Assembly (NCBI RefSeq): GCF_051488665.1
Contig: NZ_JBPSEG010000004.1
Coordinates: forward strand, 1-64,000
Reading direction: 5' to 3'
From: Melioribacter sp051488665
GTDB lineage: Bacteria > Bacteroidota > Ignavibacteria > Ignavibacteriales > Melioribacteraceae
Length of the DNA: 64,000 nt
The notes under the pieces were generated by a model that had not been told where the DNA came from, did not search any database, and worked only from the letters and a program-made list of their open reading frames with translations. The translations under genes were made by a program, and so were the position numbers. This document shows positions 35,012 through 43,632 of this stretch, piece by piece (within the stretch, counting starts at the first letter, position 1; each line of letters begins with the position of its first letter).

Positions 35012-35985
35012 CTTCGCTGTAGTCCGAGTTTTACGAGATCGTGCAGGTGAACAATTCCGACGGGAATTTTGTAATCGTCAATTACAATTAACGAAGTAAT
35101 ATTATATTTTTCCATTTCCTGCAGCGCAAACGAAGCCAGCAGATCGGGTTTTATGGTTTTGGGATTAACCGTCATAACGTCCGAAGCTTTAAGGTCTTTC
35201 AGGTCGAGCGTTTTTTCCAGAAGGCGCCTCAAATCGCCGTCGGTAATTATTCCCGTTAATAATCCGTTCCGGTCGACCACGCACGTAGTGCCGAGACGTT
35301 TCGAAGTAATTTCGTAAATCGTGTCCTTGAGAGGAGTATCTTCATTAACCACAGGAACGTCTTTGCCTTTAATCATAATTTCTTCGATACGTAACGAGAG
35401 GCGTTTGCCGAGGCTGCCCGCGGGATGGAGCAGAGCAAAATCCTCGGGAGTAAAACCCCTCATTTCCAGAAGCGCGATTGCGAGAGCGTCACCCATAGCC
35501 AACGCCGCAGTAGTAGAGGCGGTCGGAACCAGGTCGTGAGGGCACGCTTCCTGTTCTACGGAAACATTCAAACAAACGTCGCATTCCCTTCCCAGCTTCG
35601 ATTCTTTAGCGCCTATCATTCCGATTATCTTAACGTCGATTCTCTTGAACATCGGTACAAGATTCAACAGTTCATCGGTATTGCCGCTTTTGGAAATCAT
35701 AATTACAACGTCGTCTTTTCTAACCATTCCGAGGTCGCCGTGAAGCGCGTCGGTGGGATGCATAAATATTGCCGCAGTGCCGGTCGAATTCATGGTCGCC
35801 ACTATCTTTCTGGCAATCAGCCCCGATTTTCCCATTCCCGTAAACACTACTCTACCTTTCGAAGAAAGAATAATCTTAACCGCCTTTACAAATGAACCGT
35901 CGATGCTTTTTTCCAATCCGAGAACGGCATTTCCTTCTATCTTAATTACTTCTTTGCCTTTGGCTATAATTTGCTCTTCAGACAC
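35008..35985 (-). CDS. kdsD: Arabinose-5-phosphate isomerase
   Basis: The 325-residue protein has a SIS domain (about 35-170) with GKSGLIARKI and SKSGNTDELL, followed by two CBS domains (about 205-325). This is the standard KdsD architecture. It converts ribulose 5-phosphate to arabinose 5-phosphate, the precursor of Kdo. The start is a GTG. It is followed by lptC (4-bp overlap), tying Kdo supply to LPS transport. Confidence 0.95.
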   Translation of the reverse strand: MSEEQIIAKGKEVIKIEGNAVLGLEKSIDGSFVKAVKIILSSKGRVVFTGMGKSGLIARKIVATMNSTGTAAIFMHPTDALHGDLGMVRKDDVVIMISKSGNTDELLNLVPMFKRIDVKIIGMIGAKESKLGRECDVCLNVSVEQEACPHDLVPTASTTAALAMGDALAIALLEMRGFTPEDFALLHPAGSLGKRLSLRIEEIMIKGKDVPVVNEDTPLKDTIYEITSKRLGTTCVVDRNGLLTGIITDGDLRRLLEKTLDLKDLKASDVMTVNPKTIKPDLLASFALQEMEKYNITSLIVIDDYKIPVGIVHLHDLVKLGLQRR

Positions 35986-35988
35986 TTA

Positions 35989-36747
35989 TTACCTCTTTTT
36001 TGTTTTCAATAAAGAAAATAAGCCGAACAAACTTTTTCTTTCCGGTTTTTCTTTCAGCTCAAGCTGTAAATCGAGCCTTCTAATATATTTATTGTAGAAG
36101 TATAAAGCTCTTATAAAATCCGCGTCTTCAAATTTATCTAAGTTAGCGAACAGATAATTCGGATTACTTACTATCTCGGGATATTGTATTTTTCTGGATC
36201 GCATTAATTCATTGAAAAAATTGGAAAGCGGGATTAAATAATTTATGCCCGTTTCGTATTCATAAAGCCAGATTCTTTTGAGGACGGGAGCTACGGCGAG
36301 CGTATATTTGTTTTTTACCGCTTCAATTTCTCTCACATCGGAATTATCGAAAGGAGCTTTCATGCCCGGCTCCCATGCTGCGTATGTTTCGACGCTCAAT
36401 AATTTTCCGGGAGAGCCTTCGCTCATGTCTTTGGCAATCTCTACTTCGAAAACATCGTCTTCATAAGAAGAGATTGTAATATAGACTTCCGCGTTATCAT
36501 ATTTTATTCTGCCCGTTGAAATCGGAGTGGTCGAATAAGTATCCGGGTTATTTCCGTCATATCCTGCGGGCGCGAGTATTAATTTATATGAACCCTGAAC
36601 CGGATCGCCGGACAATGTTTGTCTTTTTAAAACGATAGAATTCTCGATCTTATTCCGTATTGAATTATATCCGGGTTTGTCTTCGGGCAGAATGGCATAA
36701 ATCCATTGTTTTTCGAGCGCGTCGATATTTTTCTCAGAGTTCGTCAT
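35989..36747 (-). CDS. Unknown soluble protein between kdsC and kdsD
   Basis: The 252-residue protein has no signal or membrane helix. The central region (about 45-145) looks beta-rich; the C-terminal part is helical, with a basic tail (KEKPERKSLFG ... KTKKR). I recognise no family. Its start overlaps the end of kdsC by 14 bp and its end is 3 bp before kdsD, so it is translated as part of the Kdo/LPS operon. It is a good candidate for an unnamed LPS-assembly or regulatory factor. Confidence 0.7.
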   Translation of the reverse strand: MTNSEKNIDALEKQWIYAILPEDKPGYNSIRNKIENSIVLKRQTLSGDPVQGSYKLILAPAGYDGNNPDTYSTTPISTGRIKYDNAEVYITISSYEDDVFEVEIAKDMSEGSPGKLLSVETYAAWEPGMKAPFDNSDVREIEAVKNKYTLAVAPVLKRIWLYEYETGINYLIPLSNFFNELMRSRKIQYPEIVSNPNYLFANLDKFEDADFIRALYFYNKYIRRLDLQLELKEKPERKSLFGLFSLLKTKKR

Positions 36748-37210
36748 TGCCGTCGAGATAATCCAAAATCTCCTTAAAAATTTCCCCGGCGTTTCCGCCG
36801 TTTAAAATAAAGTCGACAACTCTTTTGACTTCCCTGCGGGCTGTGCGCGGAGCCGCCGAAAGTCCGCATAAGCTCAACAGCGGTATATCGAGTATATCGT
36901 CGCCTACATAAAAAGCGCTTTCGCAATCGAGATTCATTTTTTTCAAAAGCAGTTTTGCGGCTGAAACTTTATCGATGCTTCCGAATGCAACGTAACAGTT
37001 TTCGATTTCATTCAATTTTTCAACAAGCTCGTCTTTTTGTCTGGCGGTAATTACAGCCAAAAACAGATTTCTTTTTTTGAATTCCTTTGAGTACTTTGAA
37101 ACCGTTTCGATTAATTTACCGGAATCTTCGTCGTTATGAATAAGCACGCCGTCGAGGTCGAATACAAACAGTTTAATGTTGCTCAGTTTTTCCTTAATAT
37201 TAATATTCAC
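36734..37210 (-). CDS. kdsC: Kdo-8-phosphate phosphatase (HAD family)
   Basis: The 158-residue HAD protein has the motif FDLDGVLIHND, with Asp18 as nucleophile and Asp20 as acid/base. AVITARQKDELVEKL supplies motif II and VGDDILDIPLL the final acidic motif. This matches KdsC, a cap-less tetrameric phosphatase that removes phosphate from Kdo-8-P. The start is a GTG that overlaps the kdsA stop by 11 bp. Neighbours kdsA and kdsD support the name. Confidence 0.9.
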   Translation of the reverse strand: MNINIKEKLSNIKLFVFDLDGVLIHNDEDSGKLIETVSKYSKEFKKRNLFLAVITARQKDELVEKLNEIENCYVAFGSIDKVSAAKLLLKKMNLDCESAFYVGDDILDIPLLSLCGLSAAPRTARREVKRVVDFILNGGNAGEIFKEILDYLDGNDEL

Positions 37211-38015
37211 TTTTCACAATCTCGTCAATTTTCTTAATCAGCGTCAGAAGTTCTTCGAGTTTATTCAGCGGCAATTGACTGCCCGCGTCGCTCAATGCTT
37301 TAGAAGGCTCGGGATGAACTTCAAGAAAGAGACCGTCGACGCCGACTGCAGCGGCGGCTCTGGCAAGAGTATTAATGAATCTCGGTTGACCTCCGCTGAT
37401 TCCTCCCATACTCGGAATTTGAACCGAGTGCGTGGCGTCCATAATCACGGGATAGCCGGTTTCCTTCATAATTTCCAGACCTCTCATATCGACAACAAGA
37501 TTATGGTAACCGAAAGTGGTTCCCCTTTCAGTCAATAAAATTTTTTTGTTGCCGGTCGATTCGATTTTCTCGACAACAAATTTCATATCCTCCGGCGCCA
37601 GGAATTGTCCTTTTTTAACGTTGACCGCTTTTCCCGTATTGCCGGCGGCTATCAATAATTCGGTTTGTCTGCAGAGGAAAGCGGGAATCTGAAGCACGTC
37701 GGCAACTTCTGCCGCTTTTTGAATTTCACTTTCCGTGTGAACGTCGGTTAAAACCGGCAATTCGAAATCTTCTTTCACTTCCTTGAGTATTGCAAACGCT
37801 TCATCTATCGGAAGACCGGTGAACGAATTCAGGCTTGTGCGGTTTGCCTTTTTATAACTCGATTTGAAAATGTAGGGAATGCCTAATCCCCCAGTAATCT
37901 TTTTAATTTCTTCCGCCGTGCGTAATGTAATGTCTCTGTTTTCAATGACGCAGGGTCCGGCAATGAGAACAAATCCTTTGCCTTCTCCGATTTCAATGTT
38001 ATCAATTTTTACCAT
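37200..38015 (-). CDS. kdsA: Kdo-8-phosphate synthase
   Basis: The 271-residue TIM-barrel protein carries the KdsA landmarks: LIAGPCVIENRD near 17, FKSSYKKANRTS near 50, a VLQIPAFLCRQTELL stretch near 110, and MDATHSVQIPS near 195. It condenses phosphoenolpyruvate with arabinose 5-phosphate to Kdo-8-P. It starts 2 bp after ruvB and ends inside kdsC. Non-metal versus metal class is not resolved here. Confidence 0.96.
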   Translation of the reverse strand: MVKIDNIEIGEGKGFVLIAGPCVIENRDITLRTAEEIKKITGGLGIPYIFKSSYKKANRTSLNSFTGLPIDEAFAILKEVKEDFELPVLTDVHTESEIQKAAEVADVLQIPAFLCRQTELLIAAGNTGKAVNVKKGQFLAPEDMKFVVEKIESTGNKKILLTERGTTFGYHNLVVDMRGLEIMKETGYPVIMDATHSVQIPSMGGISGGQPRFINTLARAAAAVGVDGLFLEVHPEPSKALSDAGSQLPLNKLEELLTLIKKIDEIVKSEY

Positions 38016-38017
38016 GC

Positions 38018-39046
38018 TTAAAATAAAGTTTGTTGATTGTTCTGAATACCGCGTTTGCGATTAAATCGGGCGTACGCAAGATCCGTCGCTTCTCTTCCTC
38101 GCGGGGTTCGTTGAATAAAACCCTGTTGAATTAAAAAGGGCTCATAGACTTCTTCGATAGTTCCGGCGTCCTCGTTTACTGCTACGGCTATTGTATTCAA
38201 GCCGACGGGACCGCCGTTGAATTTTTCAATTATCGTAAGAATGATTTCCTTATCCATTTCGTCCAGACCGTCTTCGTCTACTTCGAGAGCCGTCAAAGCC
38301 TTGCGCGCGATATCGACGTCGATAGATTTTTTATTTTCATAATCGGCAAAGTCTCTCGTCCTTCTAAGCAGTCTGTTTGCAATTCTCGGAGTTCCTCTGG
38401 AACGTTTGGAAATTTCTTCGGCTGCGAGGTCGTCGATCTCGATATTCAACAACCGAGCCGACCGGTTAATAATTTTCTTAATCAGAGGGCTGTCGTAGTA
38501 ATCGAGACGGGCTTTGATTCCGAAACGGTCGCGCAGAGGAGCGGTCAGAAGACCGGCGCGCGTTGTGGCGCCGATGAGTGTGTACTTGGGCAATTTTATC
38601 TGTACTGTCCTGGCGTTCGGCCCGCTGTCTATCATTATATCGAGTTTAAAATCTTCCATTGCCGAATAAAGATACTCTTCAACCACGGGACTTAAACGAT
38701 GTATTTCGTCAATAAAAAGGACTGAATGTTCCTCCAGGTTTGTCAGCAATCCGGCAAGGTCGCCCGGTTTTTCGAGAACGGGACCCGAAGTTACTTTTAT
38801 CTTAACTCCCATTTCGTTTGCAATGATATGAGCAAGAGTTGTCTTTCCCAATCCGGGAGGACCGGTTAGCAAAACATGATCCAGACTATCTCCTCTTTTG
38901 AGCGCCGCGCCTATAAATACCTTCAAATTGTCAGTAATTTTACTTTGACCCGTGAACTCATTAAATGTTCTGGGACGAAGCGTATGCTCAAGCCTTACAT
39001 CGTCGTTATTGGCGGTGGGATTAAGATTTTCGGTTCTTTTCTTCAA
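38018..39046 (-). CDS. ruvB: Holliday junction branch-migration helicase RuvB
   Basis: The 342-residue AAA+ protein has LRPRTFNEFTGQ near 25, Walker A GPPGLGKTTLAH near 60, Walker B LFIDEIHRL near 110, and ATTRAGLLTAPLRDRFG near 160. A winged-helix C-terminus (about 265-342) contains NEDAGTIEEVYEPFLIQQGFIQRTPRGR. It drives branch migration with RuvA at recombination junctions. The start is a TTG overlapping the previous gene's TGA. Its place inside an envelope operon is unexpected. Confidence 0.95.
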   Translation of the reverse strand: MKKRTENLNPTANNDDVRLEHTLRPRTFNEFTGQSKITDNLKVFIGAALKRGDSLDHVLLTGPPGLGKTTLAHIIANEMGVKIKVTSGPVLEKPGDLAGLLTNLEEHSVLFIDEIHRLSPVVEEYLYSAMEDFKLDIMIDSGPNARTVQIKLPKYTLIGATTRAGLLTAPLRDRFGIKARLDYYDSPLIKKIINRSARLLNIEIDDLAAEEISKRSRGTPRIANRLLRRTRDFADYENKKSIDVDIARKALTALEVDEDGLDEMDKEIILTIIEKFNGGPVGLNTIAVAVNEDAGTIEEVYEPFLIQQGFIQRTPRGREATDLAYARFNRKRGIQNNQQTLF

Positions 39047-40125
39047 GTTCCCGCTACCTCTCTTTTTAAAGTTAATTTATACTTTTCAATTCCCCATACC
39101 ATAATAATCATAGCAACAATCATAACAATTGCGCAACAAACAGACAAATAAAGATTCATACTCTTTGCAAAGATTGCGTTAAGCCCCGGCACCCATGCGC
39201 TGCCGTAAAGAATTATCACATGAACGGCATAAACGACGAGCGTGTGTCTTCCGACCCATTTAACTATATCCGGTATGGTATCGAGTCTTAGCGCAGTATA
39301 CGACATAATACTGTTGAGCAAAATAACGGAACCAAGTCTCAACGATATATAATAATAAGCATTATTTTGCGTGAAATCGAACAAATTGATATAGTTGAAT
39401 ATATGCGCCGCAATTAAAAGGAAGACTCCGATTATCATTAAATTCCTGCTGAATCGGGGGGATGTGAAAACATTCGGATTTTTGGCCAGGTAACTCCCGA
39501 GCAAAGCTCCGCTTATTACATAACCCGCCCACGGGAAAAACGGAAACAGCGAACCGGTTTTATGATAAAAATAAGCCGCAAGCGGAACCGGTAGTATTTC
39601 CGCCCAATTAATTTTTTCGGTATAAGGATAAATTATAAAAAAGAAAAGCGCTCCCGATAAAAATACAGCATAGCTGTTTATTTTCAAAGTCTCGCTAAAA
39701 TATTCGAGTATCAAAATAAACAAAAGTCCGAATCCGATTAAGTGAAGCGCGTCCGAGGCAAAGAAGATGTACCACTGCTTCAATGAAACATATTGGAAAT
39801 CGACAAACGAGTGAGTGGGAAATCTCAACATATAACCGATTACAACCAGTGTAATAAAGCGTCTGAAACCTTTATAGACTCTCGGATTTTCCCAGAACGG
39901 CTTATTTTGAAGTTTGAGCAGGTAAGTAAAAACTACACCGGACGTAAACATAAAGATAGGCGCAGTTATGCCCCGTTTGATTAACCAGAGCTGATATAAC
40001 CATGAATCCGGATTTCTGAATTGGTCTGCAAGAAAAGTATCTGTCGTATGACCTTCTACCATCATCAAAACAGCCAATGCTCTCATCAAGTCGAGATATA
40101 TTATTCTTCTCGGAGAATTATTCAT
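39043..40125 (-). CDS. Multi-spanning acyltransferase-like protein (DUF1624/HGSNAT type)
   Basis: I choose the ATG at 40125 (MNNSPRRIIYLDLMRALAVLMM), which overlaps the previous gene's stop by 8 bp; the longer frame starts with a TTG. The 360-residue protein has about ten membrane helices. The R-x-x-x-LD..RAL and MVEGHTT motif early on, with a conserved histidine, fits the heparan-N-acetyltransferase/YeiB-like acyltransferase superfamily. These move acyl groups across membranes onto sugars. In this operon it could modify LPS or peptidoglycan, which is an inference. Confidence 0.75.
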   Translation of the reverse strand: MNNSPRRIIYLDLMRALAVLMMVEGHTTDTFLADQFRNPDSWLYQLWLIKRGITAPIFMFTSGVVFTYLLKLQNKPFWENPRVYKGFRRFITLVVIGYMLRFPTHSFVDFQYVSLKQWYIFFASDALHLIGFGLLFILILEYFSETLKINSYAVFLSGALFFFIIYPYTEKINWAEILPVPLAAYFYHKTGSLFPFFPWAGYVISGALLGSYLAKNPNVFTSPRFSRNLMIIGVFLLIAAHIFNYINLFDFTQNNAYYYISLRLGSVILLNSIMSYTALRLDTIPDIVKWVGRHTLVVYAVHVIILYGSAWVPGLNAIFAKSMNLYLSVCCAIVMIVAMIIMVWGIEKYKLTLKREVAGT

Positions 40126-40525
40126 CGTCTGTTTGTACAACCCATTTTTTCAGAAAGTCTATAATTTCGGTAGTAGGAGCGCCGGGCGTAAAAAGTTCGC
40201 CAACGCCCATTTCCTTCAGTTTCTTGAGGTCTTCGTCGGGAATAATGCCGCCGCCGAAGAGCAGCACGTCGTTAAGATTTTTCTCTTTCATCAATTCGAG
40301 AATTCTCGGAAAGATAGTCATGTGAGCGCCCGACAAAATACTAATGCCGATAGCGTCGACGTCTTCCTGCAAAGCCGCTTCTACAATCATTTCCGGAGTT
40401 TGTCTCAGACCGGTATAAATTACTTCCATACCGGCGTCTCTCAAAGCCGCCGCTACAACTTTCGCGCCTCTGTCGTGACCGTCGAGACCCGCTTTGGCTA
40501 CAAGCACTCTGATTTTGCGTTCCAT
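40118..40525 (-). CDS. Cobalamin-binding domain protein, methylmalonyl-CoA mutase C-terminal type
   Basis: The 135-residue protein is a single B12-binding Rossmann domain with the DGHDRG motif, where His17 is the lower cobalt ligand. IGISILSGAHM and LLFGGGIIPDEDL are typical of the small mutase C-terminal family. It supplies the B12 half of methylmalonyl-CoA mutase or related mutases. No large mutase subunit lies in the window, so its partner must be elsewhere. Its presence in an envelope operon is unusual. Confidence 0.88.
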   Translation of the reverse strand: MERKIRVLVAKAGLDGHDRGAKVVAAALRDAGMEVIYTGLRQTPEMIVEAALQEDVDAIGISILSGAHMTIFPRILELMKEKNLNDVLLFGGGIIPDEDLKKLKEMGVGELFTPGAPTTEIIDFLKKWVVQTDDE

Positions 40526-40585
40526 ACCTTCCTCTTATTTTTTTATGTCACTAAAATAAAATGGTTTAAAGGAAAAGACAATTTG

Positions 40586-41347
40586 TCATCTGCGAGATTT
40601 GACGTGCCGCTCGTAAAAGCGGCGGGCAATTTCGAGGTCTTTTGGTGTGTCGACAGAAAGGCTGTCGTATTGTGTTAAAACCACTTTGATTTTAATTCCG
40701 TGTTCGAGCATTCTCAGCTGTTCAAGTTTTTCTATCCTTTCGAGGTCAGTTTGATTCCACGATGTAAATTTAAGCAGCGTTTCTCTTCTGTAAACGTAGA
40801 GTCCGATATGTTTGTACATTTCGCCCGCTTCAACTCTTTCGAGATTTGTTCTTGCGTCTCTTACGTAAGGAATAGGCGAGCGTGAAAAATAGAGCGCAAA
40901 ATTATTATAATCGAAAACCACTTTTACAACCGACGGGGATTTCATTTCTTCGACTGTTGTAATACGCCTTATAAGAGTCGATACTTCTACGTTTTTATCG
41001 AAGAGTAGAGGTTCTACGGCTTCGTCGATCATTTTGCCTTTGATGAAGGGCTCGTCGCCCTGTATATTCACAAAAATGGAAGCGTCCGGAAGATGCTCGG
41101 CAACTATTGCTATACGATCCGTTCCGGAATTTACTTCTTTCGGAGTCATATAAACTTCGGCTCCGAAATCTTTAACGACCCGATATACTTTGTCGTCGTC
41201 GACGGCAATTACAACTTTATCGAGAAGTTTCGACTTTTTGGCGTTCAACCATGTATGCTGAATCATCGGCATGCCTCCGATGTCCGCCAGGGGCTTGCCC
41301 ATAAGTCTTGTTGAAGCGAAACGAGCTGGAATTACTCCGACAATCAT
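40586..41347 (-). CDS. kdsB: CMP-Kdo synthetase
   Basis: The 253-residue nucleotidyltransferase starts IVGVIPARFASTRLMGKPLADIGG, the KdsB signature, and contains VAVDDDKV and NIQGDEPFI. It activates Kdo with CTP to CMP-Kdo, the last soluble step before transfer to lipid A. It lies 11 bp after gatC. It completes the Kdo set with kdsA, kdsC and kdsD nearby. Confidence 0.96.
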   Translation of the reverse strand: MIVGVIPARFASTRLMGKPLADIGGMPMIQHTWLNAKKSKLLDKVVIAVDDDKVYRVVKDFGAEVYMTPKEVNSGTDRIAIVAEHLPDASIFVNIQGDEPFIKGKMIDEAVEPLLFDKNVEVSTLIRRITTVEEMKSPSVVKVVFDYNNFALYFSRSPIPYVRDARTNLERVEAGEMYKHIGLYVYRRETLLKFTSWNQTDLERIEKLEQLRMLEHGIKIKVVLTQYDSLSVDTPKDLEIARRFYERHVKSRR

Positions 41348-41358
41348 AGCGGAAATAA

Positions 41359-41649
41359 TTATTTATTAATCACTTTTGGAACTTTAAAGAACTCCTCGTC
41401 CTTGGCGGGAGCGTTTTTAAGAGCGTCTGCTCGGTCTATCGATTCAACAAGCTTATCTTCCCTGAAGACGTTAATATTTTCTATAGGATGAGACAACGGT
41501 TCAACTTCTTCGGTATTCAGCTCGTTCAGTTTATCCATATAATTTAATATTTCATTCAGCTCTTCGGTGTATTTACCAATTTCCTCGTCGTTAAATTTCA
41601 AACGGGCAAGTTTGGCAATATATTCCACGTCTTTTTTTGTAACCGACAT
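41359..41649 (-). CDS. gatC: Aspartyl/glutamyl-tRNA amidotransferase subunit C
   Basis: The 96-residue protein has the GatC pattern: VEYIAKLARLKFNDEE near 8, LNEILNYMDKLNELNTEEVEPLSHP near 28, and a C-terminal FFKVPKV. It stabilises the GatCAB complex that makes Gln-tRNA or Asn-tRNA by amidation. GatA and GatB are not in this window. It sits between a VWA lipoprotein and kdsB. Confidence 0.93.
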   Translation of the reverse strand: MSVTKKDVEYIAKLARLKFNDEEIGKYTEELNEILNYMDKLNELNTEEVEPLSHPIENINVFREDKLVESIDRADALKNAPAKDEEFFKVPKVINK

Positions 41650-41667
41650 AAAATTTTTCTCCCCTAA

Positions 41668-42930
41668 TTAATTGGAATAAAATCCTTTGCTGTTGAACGT
41701 TCCCAGCACAAAAGAACCTTCTCCGTTATACGAATTGTTCTTTATCCTTATCATTAACGTGTGATTCTTATCTCCTCGTTTAGGACTTTGATACGAAATC
41801 AGATAAAAGCTGTTTGCAAATTTATCTACTTCCGACTTTATTTGCTCGAATTTGGAATTTAATTCCGATACGCGCGATATCGGATAATAGCCCGCCGTTC
41901 CGATTGAGTTTAAAACGGCAGGTTGAATTTCCTCTCCCAGTCCGACTGCAAAAACAATTTTATTATATACTGAATTGACAGCCTCGGTTAAAGAATGGGA
42001 ACCCTGAGTGTCTCTGCCGTCGGTAAAAAGAATCATAAAACTCTGAATAACGCTATCCGCAGTAAAAACATCATTCAGCAGCGAGGCGCCTTCTATTACC
42101 GCGCCGTATAAATCGGTCGACGAATATCCCGTTTGATAGCGCTGAATGCTTCTCTGGAGAGAATCGGAATCGCTCGTAAAATTTGCCAGTATTTCCGTAT
42201 GTTCGGAAAATTGCAGAATGGCTATTTCCTGTTCGCTGTATTTATTCGATATAAATTCCGAAGCCGCTCTTCTTACTGCGTCGATATTATCTTTCAGGCT
42301 TGTGCTGTTGTCAAGGAGCAAAACCGTTCGCAACTTATAATTGATTCCCTCCTTTTTACTAACCGACAGTCTGGATTCGGAAGGCGAAAGCGGTTCTCCG
42401 TCTTCGAACACTTCGAAATCGGACGGCTGTAGATCGGAAACGCCTTTTCCGGATAAGTCAAGCGCCTGCAGCAAAACGCGCACGCTGCTGGGTTCGGCGG
42501 TTTCAATCTTGTAAAGCTTCAATATATATCCGGCGGAAGGCTGACCGGTCGCCGTCGTCGTAAAACTCCAAATCGGTCCAGCTATTTTAGAACCGTCTTT
42601 GAAATATGCAATTACCTGCCAATAATATGTGGTAGAAGGTTTGAGATTTGTCAAAAGGTAGGACGGTTCGTTTAAACTGTCCGCGTAAATAATATTCGGC
42701 GGATATGATTCTCCGAAATATAAATCGTACCGCAGGGCTTCCTCCGCCTGCCATTCCAATTTAACCACAGTCGACACATTGGTTTTATTGTTTTCCGGGC
42801 TCGGCGAATGCGGCGCATTTGCCTCGCTTAAGGAAGGCTCGGTTCCGGCTTCCTTGTCGAATTGACAGCCCGCCAATAGAATCAATGCAAATATCAGACA
42901 ATATCTTGCAATTAGCTTAATCAAGTTCAA
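41668..42930 (-). CDS. Lipoprotein with fibronectin-like and VWA domains
   Basis: The 420-residue protein has a lipobox LAGC (Cys22, TTG start). A fibronectin type III-like domain follows (about 45-128, with YLLTNLKPSTTYYWQVIAY), then a VWA domain (about 198-385). The metal site is LLLDNSTSLKDN, a DxSxS variant in which Asn separates the Asp and Ser; ILFTDGRDTQGS supplies the later motif. It probably binds protein partners at the outer envelope. It lies in the operon downstream of the Bat genes, which also encode VWA proteins. Confidence 0.8.
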   Translation of the reverse strand: MNLIKLIARYCLIFALILLAGCQFDKEAGTEPSLSEANAPHSPSPENNKTNVSTVVKLEWQAEEALRYDLYFGESYPPNIIYADSLNEPSYLLTNLKPSTTYYWQVIAYFKDGSKIAGPIWSFTTTATGQPSAGYILKLYKIETAEPSSVRVLLQALDLSGKGVSDLQPSDFEVFEDGEPLSPSESRLSVSKKEGINYKLRTVLLLDNSTSLKDNIDAVRRAASEFISNKYSEQEIAILQFSEHTEILANFTSDSDSLQRSIQRYQTGYSSTDLYGAVIEGASLLNDVFTADSVIQSFMILFTDGRDTQGSHSLTEAVNSVYNKIVFAVGLGEEIQPAVLNSIGTAGYYPISRVSELNSKFEQIKSEVDKFANSFYLISYQSPKRGDKNHTLMIRIKNNSYNGEGSFVLGTFNSKGFYSN

Positions 42931-42999
42931 TAATTCGTTTTATGCAATTCAAATATAATCAGATTGATAGAAAGAAGCGGTATTTTAATAGACATCTGT

Positions 43000-43593
43000 T
43001 CAATCCAATTCCATCTCTACAGATTCATCGGAGTTTCGGGTAATAAGAAATTCAATGTATTTACTCGTGTAATTTTCCTGAATATCTTTTTCCCCGATCA
43101 AATCGGCTCTTATCTGAACGGTCAATCGCCCCAAGGCTTTGGCAATTTCTTCGTAATTATCGCTTATATCCCTGTCGCGCGTACATTCCGTTATAACTTG
43201 TAGAAAACGGTAATATTCTTCCAATACAGGCGGAGCGGCTACAATTGCCAGTCGGTGCGTCAAAAACTGAAGCTTAATGACCTCTTCAGACGCTATATTA
43301 TCCGTCAACGACATTTCTTCCAACAGATCGATCAATGATTCGTATACCTTTGTCTTCAGTTCCAGAAATTTAATGCTCTGTTCTTTTTTGATCTCGACGG
43401 CAGTCTGCTGGTTCAGCAGCGCGGCTGTAATTAACACCGTTGCAACGGTTCCCAATACTATTAATGTTATTTCCTGCGCGAATGGAATGTCGTCGGTAAT
43501 CTTATAAGTGTATCGGAAATAAAAATAACCGCCTATTATTATGACGGCTGTAAGCGAGAGTATTAAAATTTGTCTTGCTGATATTCTATTCAC
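43000..43593 (-). CDS. Two-helix membrane protein, unknown
   Basis: The 197-residue protein (GTG start) has two membrane helices (about 7-27 and 40-62). A cytoplasmic helical region follows with heptad-like stretches (KKEQSIKFLELKTKVYESLIDLLEEM). I recognise no family. It follows the M48 protease gene after 39 bp and precedes the VWA lipoprotein by 69 bp, in the same transcript. Function unknown. Confidence 0.65.
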   Translation of the reverse strand: MNRISARQILILSLTAVIIIGGYFYFRYTYKITDDIPFAQEITLIVLGTVATVLITAALLNQQTAVEIKKEQSIKFLELKTKVYESLIDLLEEMSLTDNIASEEVIKLQFLTHRLAIVAAPPVLEEYYRFLQVITECTRDRDISDNYEEIAKALGRLTVQIRADLIGEKDIQENYTSKYIEFLITRNSDESVEMELD

Positions 43594-43632
43594 TGTTTAC
43601 CCTATATTAGTATTAATCCTAACGCAAAGTTG

